NCBI RefSeq assembly: GCF_000690905.1
Contig: NZ_JMCL01000094.1
Span: forward strand, 1 to 64,000
Length of the DNA: 64,000 bases
Source of the DNA: Pseudomonas sp. Ant30-3
Lineage (GTDB): Bacteria; Pseudomonadota; Gammaproteobacteria; Pseudomonadales; Pseudomonadaceae
Reading direction: 5' to 3'
Shown here: positions 45,509 to 53,956 of the stretch, in pieces
How the letters are laid out: every line of letters starts with the position of its first letter
Numbering within the stretch: position 1 is the first letter of the stretch
Translations under genes and position numbers: made by a program
Notes under the pieces: generated by a model
What the model saw: only the letters and a program-made list of their open reading frames with translations
Database searches by the model: none
What the model was told of the DNA's origin: nothing

Positions 45509-46420
45509 ATGCCTGATCTGAATTTGCTGGTGACCCTGGATGTGCTGCTCGCCGAAGGTAGCGTCGCGCGCGCGGCCAAGCGATTGCAGCTCAGCCCCTC
45601 GGCTATGAGCCGGGCGCTGGCGCGTCTGCGTGAAACCACCGGCGACCCGCTGCTGGTGCGCGCCGGACGTGGCCTGGTGGCGACACCGCGCGCGCTGGAA
45701 CTGCGCGAACGCGTCAGTCAATTGGTGGAGGATGCGCAAGGGCTGCTGAGACCGGTGCAAGCGCCTGATCTCGCGCAACTGAGCCGTACGTTCACGCTGC
45801 GTATTCGCGAAGGCTTCGTCGAGAACTTCGGTGCGGCACTGCTCGCGCGCATCGCCGAGCAGGCACCGGGCGTGCGCCTGCGTTTCGTCGACAAAACAGA
45901 CAAGGACAGCACGGCGTTGCGCGACGGCAGTGTCGATCTGGAAACCGGTGTAGTGGGGAAGTCGGCCGGACCCGAGTTACGCACGCAAGGCTTGTTTGGG
46001 GATCGCTTTGTGGGTGTGGTGCGCGTCGGCCATCCGCTGTGCGAAGGCGACATTTGCGCCGCACGATATGCGTCCGGTAAACATGTCAGCGTGTCGCGGC
46101 GCGGGCTCGACAGCGGGCCGATCGATGCAGCGCTGGCGGCGGTTGGGTTGCAACGGCAGATCGCCACGTTTGTCGGTGGTTTCTCCACTGCGCTGGCCCT
46201 CGCGCGCAGTACCGATCTGATCGCCACTGTTCCCGAGCGCCATACAACTAACCTGCGAGAGGGACTGTTCAGCTTTGAATGTCCGGTGACGCTGCCGACG
46301 TTCACGGTCGCGATGCTGTGGCATCCGCGCATGGACGCCGATCCGGTACACCGCTGGTTACGCGGTTGCTTGCGAGAGGTGTGCGCGGATTATGAGAACC
46401 ACGTGGCACGGGCGAGGTGA
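45509..46420 (+). CDS. LysR-family transcriptional regulator
   Basis: The 303-aa regulator has an N-terminal winged helix (MPDLNLLVTLDVLLAEGSVA, then RLQLSPSAMSRALARLRETTG, the recognition helix). A LysR substrate-binding domain follows (from about residue 90). ATG at 45509 gives the standard family start; an in-frame ATG at 45464 adds fifteen residues without a ribosome site. It is divergent from the DHA2 exporter and probably regulates it in response to an unknown inducer. Confidence 0.9.
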   Translation: MPDLNLLVTLDVLLAEGSVARAAKRLQLSPSAMSRALARLRETTGDPLLVRAGRGLVATPRALELRERVSQLVEDAQGLLRPVQAPDLAQLSRTFTLRIREGFVENFGAALLARIAEQAPGVRLRFVDKTDKDSTALRDGSVDLETGVVGKSAGPELRTQGLFGDRFVGVVRVGHPLCEGDICAARYASGKHVSVSRRGLDSGPIDAALAAVGLQRQIATFVGGFSTALALARSTDLIATVPERHTTNLREGLFSFECPVTLPTFTVAMLWHPRMDADPVHRWLRGCLREVCADYENHVARAR

Positions 46421-46626
46421 TCTTCGAGCACGTCGTTCAAAAAACGGAACTGATCGTTTAGCCCTACCACTTCATTGCTAAAATGATTGGCGGCGGCGGG
46501 CATCAGCACATCATCGAACGCCTCGTCGAACAGCAGTTCGAAAGTCTTGCGCGAGACGTGCGTCTGCGCGTAGTAGTTGCGGCCAAACACCGGAAAACTC
46601 ACGGCAAGGGTCACGGCGACAATCAT
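46390..46626 (-). CDS. Small protein of unknown function, coupled to an upstream peptide
   Basis: The 78-aa protein starts with a hydrophobic segment (MIVAVTLAVSFPVFG) that could be a signal or anchor. An acidic helical tail follows (FELLFDEAFDDVLMPAA; FLNDVLEDHLARA). GAGGAG lies eight bases upstream of ATG 46626. Its start overlaps the stop of the 30-codon gene at 46623-46715. It overlaps the convergent LysR gene end by 31 bp. No family is recognised. Confidence 0.6.
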   Translation of the reverse strand: MIVAVTLAVSFPVFGRNYYAQTHVSRKTFELLFDEAFDDVLMPAAANHFSNEVVGLNDQFRFLNDVLEDHLARATWFS

Positions 46627-46715
46627 GATGGGCACTCCTCGGTCAGCACGTACCAGGAAAATACGCTGAGGGTAAAGGCTGTCAGGGCCAGGCAAGTGAG
46701 TAGGTGGATAATCAT
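46623..46715 (-). CDS. Tiny 30-aa membrane peptide, first gene of a two-gene unit
   Basis: The frame ATG 46715 to TGA 46623 encodes MIIHLLTCLALTAFTLSVF followed by SWYVLTEECPS, a single hydrophobic helix with a polar tail. GGAGGGG stands seven bases upstream of the ATG. The stop codon overlaps the next gene's ATG (ATGA), which suggests translational coupling. It resembles in design the small membrane peptides that accompany larger complexes, but no known family is recognised. Confidence 0.5.
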   Translation of the reverse strand: MIIHLLTCLALTAFTLSVFSWYVLTEECPS

Positions 46716-46950
46716 GATTCGCCCCTCCGATGCGGGGTTTTGCGTTGGGTTGAGAGTGATCCTACGCTGACGGTTATTGGGCGGAAGGCATTCGTCGCGA
46801 TGGTGAATATCGACGGCAGTGATGGTCGGGCTTTGATGGCGAGGGGGCTTGCAAGAGCATCATCAAACCCAAGTCCGCCACCTATACTCAAATCAAGCCT
46901 TAACCCCCCGAACATCCCGTTCCCCGGGGAACCTGCAGGAAATCACGATC

Positions 46951-48015
46951 TTGAACCTGCGTTCGCTGATCGTTGCTGTGCTGCTGATATTGGCCGGGTG
47001 CGCCACGCCTGAGCGCGCGCCGGTATCCGCGCCGCCGGTAGTGGTGTCCCGCAGCACATGGCAGCAAGTCGACCGCGAGATAGTTGCCGCGTCGCGCTCG
47101 GCCACCGAACAAAGCAAGATCTACGCGCGCGGGGCCATGGACTACTGGCGCACGCGGGTCTATCAACTGACCGAAGAAAATTTCATCCCCTGGTTCAGCA
47201 GCTACTGGACCCAGGAATGGCTGTCGATGAAAGTTAGTTGGTACGCCATCAGCGGCTCGGACGAGCAGAATCATTCAGAGAAACGGCTGGCCGCATATCT
47301 GCTGGAGCAATACCAGCGGCGAGTGCTGGCACCGGTCGCACTGGAAATCGATCCCGATCAGATTCTTGGCCTGGCCACAGCGTTTTACGTCGACATTCTC
47401 CAGGAAGAATTGCAGCGCATCTCCCAGCGTCACGGCGTGCCGATGGCCCAGCTCAACGGCCGCATCCAGAAGATTCCGGCCATTGCCCTGGGACCGCCTG
47501 CAGCACGCAACGCTTCGCTGTACCAGGTGGTGCGCACGCAGCCGCTGAATACGTTGCCGGCTTACGCGGCGTTGATCGACAAGATTCACAAGGCCGGCGG
47601 TGACAGGGGCGTGGATTCGACCGACACCGCCATGGCACCAGTCGCCAAGCGCGCCAGCAAGCGGATCGAAGCCGAGATGGCCCCGCGTGGGGCGGCCAGT
47701 GCCGTGGCCGCCGTGGCCGGGAAATTGGCTGGGGCGCTGATTTCTGTAGGCGTGGCGGGCGTCAGGGCGGTGATTCAGGCCAATGACCGGCCCGACAGTG
47801 AGGCGCTGATTCGCAGCAGCCTGGGCAACACCTTCGACAAGGCGTGGATCAAACTGGTGCAGAATCCGACCACCGGCGTGATGGCGGGGACGCTGTACCT
47901 GGCGGCGCAAATCGAGGGCAATCTGGCCAGCAGTCTGCAACCGTCGGTCGGTCTCGAAGCCGGCACGGTCGAATGGAGCCCTGGGCAATCGACTAACCCG
48001 CAGATTGGCCCCTAA
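46951..48015 (+). CDS. Lipoprotein of unknown function
   Basis: The 354-aa lipoprotein has a signal peptide LRSLIVAVLLIL with lipobox LAGC (about residue 17). The mature part contains a Trp-rich region (WFSSYWTQEWLSMKVSWYAI), helices with TAFYVDILQEELQRISQRHG and an Ala/Gly-rich hydrophobic segment (ASAVAAVAGKLAGALISVGV) that could insert in a membrane. TTG at 46951 with AGGA upstream gives the best lipoprotein start. The open frame before it has no signal sequence. No family is recognised. Confidence 0.7.
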   Translation: MNLRSLIVAVLLILAGCATPERAPVSAPPVVVSRSTWQQVDREIVAASRSATEQSKIYARGAMDYWRTRVYQLTEENFIPWFSSYWTQEWLSMKVSWYAISGSDEQNHSEKRLAAYLLEQYQRRVLAPVALEIDPDQILGLATAFYVDILQEELQRISQRHGVPMAQLNGRIQKIPAIALGPPAARNASLYQVVRTQPLNTLPAYAALIDKIHKAGGDRGVDSTDTAMAPVAKRASKRIEAEMAPRGAASAVAAVAGKLAGALISVGVAGVRAVIQANDRPDSEALIRSSLGNTFDKAWIKLVQNPTTGVMAGTLYLAAQIEGNLASSLQPSVGLEAGTVEWSPGQSTNPQIGP

Positions 48016-48034
48016 CTCACGCAGGAGAATGACC

Positions 48035-48388
48035 ATGTCATACGTCGACGGTTTTGTGCTTGCCGTGCCCACCGCCAGCCGCGAGCAATTCCGCCAGCAC
48101 GCCGCCACCGCCGCGCCGGTGTTCATCGAGTGCGGTGCGCTCAGCGTCGCCGAGTGCTGGGGCGATGACGTCCCGGATGGCAAAGTGACGTCGTTCCCAA
48201 TGGCGGTGAAGCTCAAGGACGATGAAACCGTGGTGTTTTCCTGGATCATCTGGCCCGACAAAGCCACGCGCGACGCCGGCATGGATAAAGTCATGAAGGA
48301 TCCGCGGCTGCAGGCCGACATGAATGCGATGCCGTTCGACGGTCAGCGCATGATCTTTGGCGGTTTCGAGGTGATCGTCGAAGCCTGA
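48035..48388 (+). CDS. DUF1428 family protein (YbaA-like)
   Basis: The 117-aa cytoplasmic protein has an alpha/beta dimeric (ferredoxin-like) fold. It matches DUF1428: YVDGFVLAVPTASREQF, ALSVAECWGDDVPDGKVTSF, VFSWIIWPDKATRDAG, MPFDGQRMIFGGFE. Function unknown. ATG at 48035 has CAGGAG upstream and matches the family start (MSYVDGFV). Confidence 0.88.
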   Translation: MSYVDGFVLAVPTASREQFRQHAATAAPVFIECGALSVAECWGDDVPDGKVTSFPMAVKLKDDETVVFSWIIWPDKATRDAGMDKVMKDPRLQADMNAMPFDGQRMIFGGFEVIVEA

Positions 48389-48399
48389 CTCGTACCGGA

Positions 48400-48594
48400 T
48401 CACTCCGACACCGGGGTGATCCGGCAACTTTTGCGCTGCTGGATTTCCCGGTCTGACGGCCGCTCCCGGATAAACTCGAAACGCGGCTCACCTTCGCTAT
48501 AGTGAACCAGCCAGCCCCATTCCAGCTCGGACTCAGCCTGACCAGCCTGTGGCGGCGCGGCCCACCAGGGTTCTTTGCTGATGATCTGTCGCAT
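48400..48594 (-). CDS. Small hypothetical protein
   Basis: The 64-aa soluble peptide is rich in Trp and charged residues (KEPWWAAPPQAG; LEWGWLVHYSEGEPRFEFI; DREIQQRKSC). GGGAGGA lies seven bases before ATG 48594, which supports it against the longer frame. No family is recognised. Confidence 0.6.
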   Translation of the reverse strand: MRQIISKEPWWAAPPQAGQAESELEWGWLVHYSEGEPRFEFIRERPSDREIQQRKSCRITPVSE

Positions 48595-48654
48595 GGCGTC
48601 CTCCCGTTGAATCGGTTGGGTCAACTATAACGTGCCTACAAGGAGCTGCCAGGC

Positions 48655-49194
48655 GTGAGCGACGAAGCCCATGAGCCGGTCAAACGGCTGTTTTTTGCCC
48701 TGAGCTGCCCGGCCGAGCAACGCCGGGCCATTGCGCAGTGGCGTAACGCGCTGGAGCTGCGGATCGGGCGCCCGGTGCCGACGGAAAATTTTCATCTGAC
48801 GTTGCTGTTTCTCGGCGCCGTAGGTGCGGCGCAGATTGCTGAGATTTGCACGGCAGCAGGCAAGGTTCGTGTGCCAGGGGTGGCGTTGCGGGTGGCGCTG
48901 GATCGTCTGGATGTCTGGCGCGGGGCAGGGGTGCTGGTGCTGGCGCCGGAACAGGCGCCGCTGGAGTTGCTGCGGCTGGTGTATGCGCTGGAACAGGCGA
49001 TGTTACCGTTTGGGCTGGAAGAAACGGTGAAGGAATTCCGACCGCACCTGACGCTGATGCGCGAATTCCGCGCACCGGTGCCGGAGTCCGCCACGCCGCC
49101 GGAGTTTTTCCTGCGTGCTGATCGCTTTGCGCTTTTCGAATCGCACAAGGGCCGCTACCGGGCGTTGGCCGAATGGCCGTTGGTTGCGCCATAA
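48655..49194 (+). CDS. thpR: RNA 2',3'-cyclic phosphodiesterase ThpR
   Basis: The 179-aa enzyme belongs to the 2H phosphoesterase superfamily, with two HxTx motifs, FHLTLLFLG (about residue 46) and RPHLTLMREF (about 130). It hydrolyses 2',3'-cyclic phosphates on RNA ends to 2'-phosphates. Its RNA ligase activity in vitro gave the old name LigT. GTG at 48655 is preceded by AAGGAG with proper spacing. Confidence 0.9.
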   Translation: MSDEAHEPVKRLFFALSCPAEQRRAIAQWRNALELRIGRPVPTENFHLTLLFLGAVGAAQIAEICTAAGKVRVPGVALRVALDRLDVWRGAGVLVLAPEQAPLELLRLVYALEQAMLPFGLEETVKEFRPHLTLMREFRAPVPESATPPEFFLRADRFALFESHKGRYRALAEWPLVAP

Positions 49195-49218
49195 AAAAAG
49201 GCGCCCGAGGAGGGCGCC
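49192..49218 (-). terminator. Intrinsic terminator, minus-strand polarity
   Basis: GGCGCCC-GAGGA-GGGCGCC is flanked by an A run on the + strand, i.e. TTTTTTT after the stem on the minus strand. The arrangement ends transcripts coming from the pot operon, although a + strand role for thpR is possible as the stem directly follows its stop. Confidence 0.7.
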
Positions 49219-49339
49219 GAATTCACCTGAACCGAGGAAGCCAGGTGAGGCCGTTCTATAGAGAGGTGCAGCGGTGGTAAGGCGCTGCGTGAACGGAAAC
49301 GGTTGAATGGTGGGTGGCCAGTGATGGGTTCTTCGCTGG

Positions 49340-49445
49340 AATACCGCCATCGCGAGCAAGCTCGGCTCCCACAGGTATTGGGGTCGCCCACAGTTCTGCG
49401 TTTCAACACAATCACTATGGGAGCGAGGATTGCCCCGGGCGGTGT
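49340..49445. repeat. REP-like pair downstream of potF
   Basis: CATCGCGAGCAAGCTCGGCTCCCAC near 49348-49372 and GGGAGCGAGGATTGCCCCG near 49419-49437 are degenerate Pseudomonas REP elements in inverted relation. They lie between thpR and potF ends. Confidence 0.55.
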
Positions 49446-49470
49446 TCCAACGAAGCGTCGGATTAAGCGC

Positions 49471-50568
49471 CTACTTCCCGAGCTTCACCCGAGTCCAGCC
49501 GCGCGTCATCACCCGCTGCACACCGATCGGCATGTCGGGAATCGCATACAAGGTCGCTATCACCGCTTGCGTCGGATATGAGCCCGGATCATTGCGAATC
49601 GCGTCATCCACCAACGGTGTCGCCGCCGCGTTGGCGTTGCTGTAGCCGATGTTGTTGGTGATCTCGGCGATGATCTCCGGACGCATCAGGAAATTCATGA
49701 ACAGGTAGGCATTGTCGACATTCGCCGCATCCTTGGGGATCGCCACCATGTCGTAGAAACTGCCGGCGCCTTCTTTCGGAATGCTGTAATCGATCTGCAC
49801 CTTGCCGCCGGCTTCCTGGGCGCGGGCCTTGGCTTGCAGGACATCACCGGAATAACCGACCGCCACACAGATGTTGCCGTTGGCCAGATCGGAGATGTAT
49901 TTCGACGAATGGAAATAAGCCACCGACGGCCGAATCTTCATGAACAACGCTTCCGCTTCGGCGATCTGCGTCTTGTCCTTGGAGTTAACCGGGTAACCCA
50001 GATAGTGCAGGGCGGCCGGCAGCATCTCGGTTGGCGAATCGAGAAAACTGATCCCGCAGGCCTTCAGTTTTTCCGCATTTTCCGGTTTAAACAGCAGGTC
50101 CCAGGAATTGACCGGTGCGTTGGCGCCGAGCACTTCCTTGACCTTCTGCGGATTAAAACCGATGCCAATCGACCCCCACATGTACGGGAACGCGTGCGCG
50201 TTATCCGGGTCGCTGGCCGCAGCGTTTTTAAGCAGCACCGGGTTGAGGTTTTTCCAGTTCGACAGTTTCGATTTGTCCAGTTCCTGATACACGCCAGCCT
50301 TGATCTGTTTGGCGAGGAAACTGTTCGATGGAACCACGATGTCGTAGCCGGATTTGCCCGCCAGCAGGCGCGCTTCAAGGGTTTCGTTACTGTCGAATAC
50401 ATCGTAGGTCACGCGAATGCCGGTTTCGTCTTCAAACTTTTTGACGGTGTCCGGGGCGATGTAATCCGACCAGTTGTAGACGCGCAGAACCTTGTCATTG
50501 GCCTGGGCGCCGGTGGCTATCGCGCCCAGTAAGGACAGTGTCAGCAGAGTTCTGCCAAACATTTTCAT
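49471..50568 (-). CDS. potF: Putrescine-binding periplasmic protein (PotF/SpuD type)
   Basis: The 365-aa polyamine-binding protein has a signal peptide (LSLLGAIATGAQA-ND). The family opening VLRVYNWSDYIAPDTVKKFEDE is followed by ligand-pocket residues typical of PotF/SpuD (YDIVVPSNSFLAKQ, WGSIGIGFNP, YFHSSKYISDLANG, GAGSFYDMVAIP). It delivers putrescine (or spermidine) to the PotGHI importer encoded just upstream. It is separated from potI by 150 bp holding a long hairpin, which may boost potF mRNA relative to the others. The substrate is inferred from the adjacent putrescine catabolic genes. Confidence 0.92.
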   Translation of the reverse strand: MKMFGRTLLTLSLLGAIATGAQANDKVLRVYNWSDYIAPDTVKKFEDETGIRVTYDVFDSNETLEARLLAGKSGYDIVVPSNSFLAKQIKAGVYQELDKSKLSNWKNLNPVLLKNAAASDPDNAHAFPYMWGSIGIGFNPQKVKEVLGANAPVNSWDLLFKPENAEKLKACGISFLDSPTEMLPAALHYLGYPVNSKDKTQIAEAEALFMKIRPSVAYFHSSKYISDLANGNICVAVGYSGDVLQAKARAQEAGGKVQIDYSIPKEGAGSFYDMVAIPKDAANVDNAYLFMNFLMRPEIIAEITNNIGYSNANAAATPLVDDAIRNDPGSYPTQAVIATLYAIPDMPIGVQRVMTRGWTRVKLGK

Positions 50569-50629
50569 CGGTACAACTCCAATTCTTATTCAAATCACAA
50601 AACACATCTGATCGACTCACCCCACTTTT

Positions 50630-50714
50630 GTAGGAGCTGTCGAGTGAAACGAGGCTGCGATCTTTTGATCTTGAAAAGCAAAGTCAAAAGATCGCAGCGT
50701 GCCGCAGCTCCTAC
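50630..50714. repeat. Long palindromic repeat between potF and potI
   Basis: GTAGGAGCTGTCGAGTG...GGCTGCGATCTTTTGATC is answered by ...CAAAAGATCGCAGCGTGCCGCAGCTCCTAC, forming an ~85-bp hairpin. The same AAAAGATCGCAG-type family occurs at 53723-53801. Confidence 0.75.
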
Positions 50715-50718
50715 AGGG

Positions 50719-51591
50719 TCAGGCAGTGGCGGCTGGTTGCGGCTGCCACGATTCACTGGCGGTCTGGTCCATCGCTTCCTGGATCGCTCGCTTGCGATTG
50801 GCTTCGGCGCGGCGGCTGAAATACCAGACCAGGAAAGTCACCAGCGACACCGCCAACAGAATCAGACTCGCCACAGCATTGATCTCAGGCTTCACCCCCA
50901 GACGCACCGCCGAGAACACCTCCATCGGCAAGGTCGTCGAGCCCGGTCCCGAGACGAAACTCGCCAGCACCAGGTCATCCAGCGACAGCGCAAACGACAT
51001 CATGCCGCCGGCCGCCAGAGACGGCGCGATCATCGGAATGGTGATCAGGAAAAACACCTTGAACGGCTTCGCTCCGAGGTCCATGGCCGCTTCTTCGATG
51101 GACAGGTCCAGTTCACGCAGACGCGCAGAAACAACCACCGCCACATAGGCCGCGCAAAACGTCGTGTGCGCAATCCAGATGGTCACAATGCCTCGCTCCA
51201 TCGGCCAGCCGATCAGTTGCGCCATCGCCACAAACAACAGCAACAGCGACAGACCGGTAATCACCTCCGGCATCACCAGCGGCGCCGTGACCAGACCGCC
51301 AAACAGCGTGCGGCCCTTGAAGCGCGTCACGCGGGTTAGCACGAACGCGGCCAGCGTGCCCAGCGCCACCGCCGCGATGGCGGTGTAGCAGGCAATTTCC
51401 AGCGAGCGCAGCACCGAGCCCATCAGTTGCGTGTTGTCGAGCAGACCGACGTACCACTTCAGCGACCAGCCGCCCCACACCGTGACCAGTTTCGAGGCGT
51501 TGAACGAGTAGATCACCAGAATCAACATCGGCAGGTAGATGAACGACAGGCCGAAAATCAGCATGAACTTTGAAAATCCGAAGCGTTTCAT
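50719..51591 (-). CDS. potI: Polyamine ABC transporter permease PotI
   Basis: The 290-aa inner-membrane permease has six helices. The ABC permease EAA loop is visible as ELDLSIEEAAMDLGAKPFKVFF (split by the family pattern EAA---G), with VTAPLVMPEVITGLSLLLLF before it. It overlaps potH by 4 bp (ATGA). Together with PotH it forms the channel of the putrescine importer. The C-terminus ends in a basic RRAEANRKRA segment. Confidence 0.92.
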   Translation of the reverse strand: MKRFGFSKFMLIFGLSFIYLPMLILVIYSFNASKLVTVWGGWSLKWYVGLLDNTQLMGSVLRSLEIACYTAIAAVALGTLAAFVLTRVTRFKGRTLFGGLVTAPLVMPEVITGLSLLLLFVAMAQLIGWPMERGIVTIWIAHTTFCAAYVAVVVSARLRELDLSIEEAAMDLGAKPFKVFFLITIPMIAPSLAAGGMMSFALSLDDLVLASFVSGPGSTTLPMEVFSAVRLGVKPEINAVASLILLAVSLVTFLVWYFSRRAEANRKRAIQEAMDQTASESWQPQPAATA

Positions 51592-52502
51592 CCCCGACCC
51601 TCCATCTCTTTGGCCTGGCTACGGTTGAACAACAGGATCGGCACAATCAGGATCAACAGCATCACCACAGCCAGCGCGGAGGCCACCGGCCAGTCGCGGT
51701 TGTTGAAGAATTCCTGCCACAGCACGCGACCGATCATCAAGGTCTCGGGGCCGCCCAACAGTTCCGGAATCACGAACTCGCCCACCACTGGAATGAACAC
51801 CAGCATGCAGCCGGCGATGATGCCGTTCTTGGCCAGCGGCACGGTGATTTTCCAGAAGTTGTTGAAGTTGCTCGAACCCAGGTCAGATGCGGCTTCCAGC
51901 AGGCTGCCGTCGTGCTTGACGAGGTTGGCGTACAGCGGCAACACCATGAATGGCAGGTACGCGTACACCACGCCGATATACACCGCAATATTGGTGTTGA
52001 GGATTTCAATGGGGTGGTCGGTCAACCCGGTCCACATCAAAAAGCCGTTGAGCAAACCGTTGTTGCTGAGGATGCCCATCCACGCATACACGCGGATCAG
52101 GATGGCGGTCCAGGTCGGCATCATAATCAGCAGCAGCAAAACGTTTTGCGTTTCCTTCTTTGCTTTGGTGATGGCGTAGGCCATCGGAAAGCCGATCCCC
52201 AGGCACATCAGCGTGCTGAAGAAAGCCACTTTCAGCGAACCGAAATACGCCGAGATGTACAGCTCGTCTTCAGTCAGCAACAAGTAGTTGCCGACGTTCA
52301 ACAGAAGCTGAAATTTCTGCTCGGCGAAGGTGTAGATCTCGGAGTACGGCGGGATCGCCAGCGCCGCTTCCGAGAAGCTGATTTTCATCACCAGAAAAAA
52401 CGGCAACATGAAAAACAGGAACAGCCACAGGAAAGGGATTCCGATGACGAGCTTGCGACCACTCGGCATCAGCCGCAGGAACTGCTGATTGAGTGTTTTC
52501 AT
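51588..52502 (-). CDS. potH: Polyamine ABC transporter permease PotH
   Basis: The 304-aa permease has six helices (FLWLFLFFMLPFFLVMKISF at the start). The EAA loop is SLLEAASDLGSSNFNNFWKI. A substrate-side loop with YTFAEQKFQLLLNVGNYLLL lies between helices 1 and 2, as in PotH. ATG at 52502 overlaps the potG stop (ATGA), which fixes the start; the longer frame would extend into potG. It pairs with PotI. Confidence 0.92.
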   Translation of the reverse strand: MKTLNQQFLRLMPSGRKLVIGIPFLWLFLFFMLPFFLVMKISFSEAALAIPPYSEIYTFAEQKFQLLLNVGNYLLLTEDELYISAYFGSLKVAFFSTLMCLGIGFPMAYAITKAKKETQNVLLLLIMMPTWTAILIRVYAWMGILSNNGLLNGFLMWTGLTDHPIEILNTNIAVYIGVVYAYLPFMVLPLYANLVKHDGSLLEAASDLGSSNFNNFWKITVPLAKNGIIAGCMLVFIPVVGEFVIPELLGGPETLMIGRVLWQEFFNNRDWPVASALAVVMLLILIVPILLFNRSQAKEMEGRG

Positions 52503-53641
52503 GAGCGCAGTACCACGCCGCTGTCGTCTTCCCACCACACGTAGACGTTGTCGTCCCAGGTCGGACGTGCGCCACGGCGTTCGGCGTTGGCCATGAACGA
52601 CTGGACGATTTTGCCGCTCGGCAGCTTCACGTAGAACACCGAGTGGCCGCCAAGGTAGGCGATGTCGTGCACCTTGCCTTGCGACCAGTTGTAGCGGAAC
52701 TCGGGCTGAGTGGTGCTGACGAGCATTTTTTCCGGGCGGATGGCGTAGGTGATCGACTTGTCCTGTACCGAGGTGCTGACGCCATGACCGACGTAAATCT
52801 TCTGTTCCAGATCGGGGCTGTGAATGATCGCGTGGCCTTCGAGGTCTTCCACCACGGTGCCATCGAACGCGTTCACGTTGCCGATGAATTCGCAGACCAT
52901 GCGGCTGACCGGCGCTTCGTAAATATCGACCGGGCTGCCGATCTGCGCGATCCAGCCCAGGTGCATGATCGCGATGCGCTGAGCCATGGTCATGGCTTCT
53001 TCCTGGTCGTGCGTCACCATCACGCAGGTCACGCCGACGCGCTCGATGATCTCCACCAGCTCCAGTTGCATCTGCGAGCGCAGCTTTTTATCCAGCGCGC
53101 CCATCGGTTCGTCCAGCAACAACAGCTTCGGACGTTTGGCCAGCGAACGGGCGAGGGCGACGCGCTGACGCTGACCACCGGAGAGTTGATGCGGTTTGCG
53201 TTTGGCGTATTGGGTCATGTGCACAAGGCGCAGCATCTCTTCGACGCGGGCGTCGATTTCGCTGGCCGGCAGACGGTCCTGCTTGAGGCCGAAAGCGATG
53301 TTTTGGGCGACCGTCATGTGCGGGAACAGGGCGTAGGACTGAAACATCATGTTGATCGGGCGTTCGTACGGCGGCATGTCGGTGATGTCGACACCGTCGA
53401 GGAAAATTCGCCCGTCGGTGGGGCGTTCGAAGCCTGCGAGCATGCGCAGCAAGGTTGATTTGCCCGAACCGGAACCGCCGAGCAGGGCGAAGATTTCCCC
53501 TTGATGGATCTCAAGCGAGACGTCGTCGACTGCGCAGGTTTCGTCAAACTTCTTGGTGACGCGATCGACTTTCAACAAGACCTTTTTCGCGGCTTGCTGA
53601 CCTTCAAGAGCCTTCCTGTGAATGCTGGAGGCGTTTGCCAT
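52499..53641 (-). CDS. potG: Polyamine ABC transporter ATP-binding protein PotG
   Basis: The 380-aa ATPase has Walker A GGSGSGKSTLLRML, Q-loop MMFQSYALFPHMTV, signature LSGGQRQRVALARSLA, Walker B LLLLDEPMGALDKK and H-loop VMVTHDQEEAM. A TOBE domain follows from about residue 295 (ITYAIRPEKMLVST). It energises polyamine uptake by PotHI. GGGAG upstream of ATG 53641 supports this start. It is the first gene of the potGHI(F) run. Confidence 0.93.
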   Translation of the reverse strand: MANASSIHRKALEGQQAAKKVLLKVDRVTKKFDETCAVDDVSLEIHQGEIFALLGGSGSGKSTLLRMLAGFERPTDGRIFLDGVDITDMPPYERPINMMFQSYALFPHMTVAQNIAFGLKQDRLPASEIDARVEEMLRLVHMTQYAKRKPHQLSGGQRQRVALARSLAKRPKLLLLDEPMGALDKKLRSQMQLELVEIIERVGVTCVMVTHDQEEAMTMAQRIAIMHLGWIAQIGSPVDIYEAPVSRMVCEFIGNVNAFDGTVVEDLEGHAIIHSPDLEQKIYVGHGVSTSVQDKSITYAIRPEKMLVSTTQPEFRYNWSQGKVHDIAYLGGHSVFYVKLPSGKIVQSFMANAERRGARPTWDDNVYVWWEDDSGVVLRS

Positions 53642-53722
53642 GTGAAACTCCCAACAGGTTTCAGTCGTCGGGCCAACGCGGCCTGACTTAAGAGTGGATT
53701 GCAAGCCCGGGGCGGGTCCCTT

Positions 53723-53801
53723 GTAGGAGCTGGCGAAGCCTGCGATCTTTTAAATGTTCAAAAGCAAGATCAAAAGATCGCAGGCTTCGCCAGCTGCTAC
53801 A
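53723..53801. repeat. Long palindromic repeat between puuD and potG
   Basis: GTAGGAGCTGGCGAAGCCTGCGATCTTTT is mirrored by AAAAGATCGCAGGCTTCGCCAGCTGCTAC, a nearly perfect 29-bp stem with a 21-base loop. It is related to the hairpin at 50630-50714. It may separate puuD and potG expression. Confidence 0.8.
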
Positions 53802-53956
53802 GGGAATTACGCTGCCGAGCCGTCCGGGCTTATTCGGCGCCGCCGTCCTGGCTGCCTGGGTCGTACTTGTTGTTATTGCAGTGTGTCGTTTCGCAAATTC
53901 GGACGCGCCAAAGCACGTCCGCCAGTCTTGCGGGGGCAGTCAATAAATGTTTTGAA

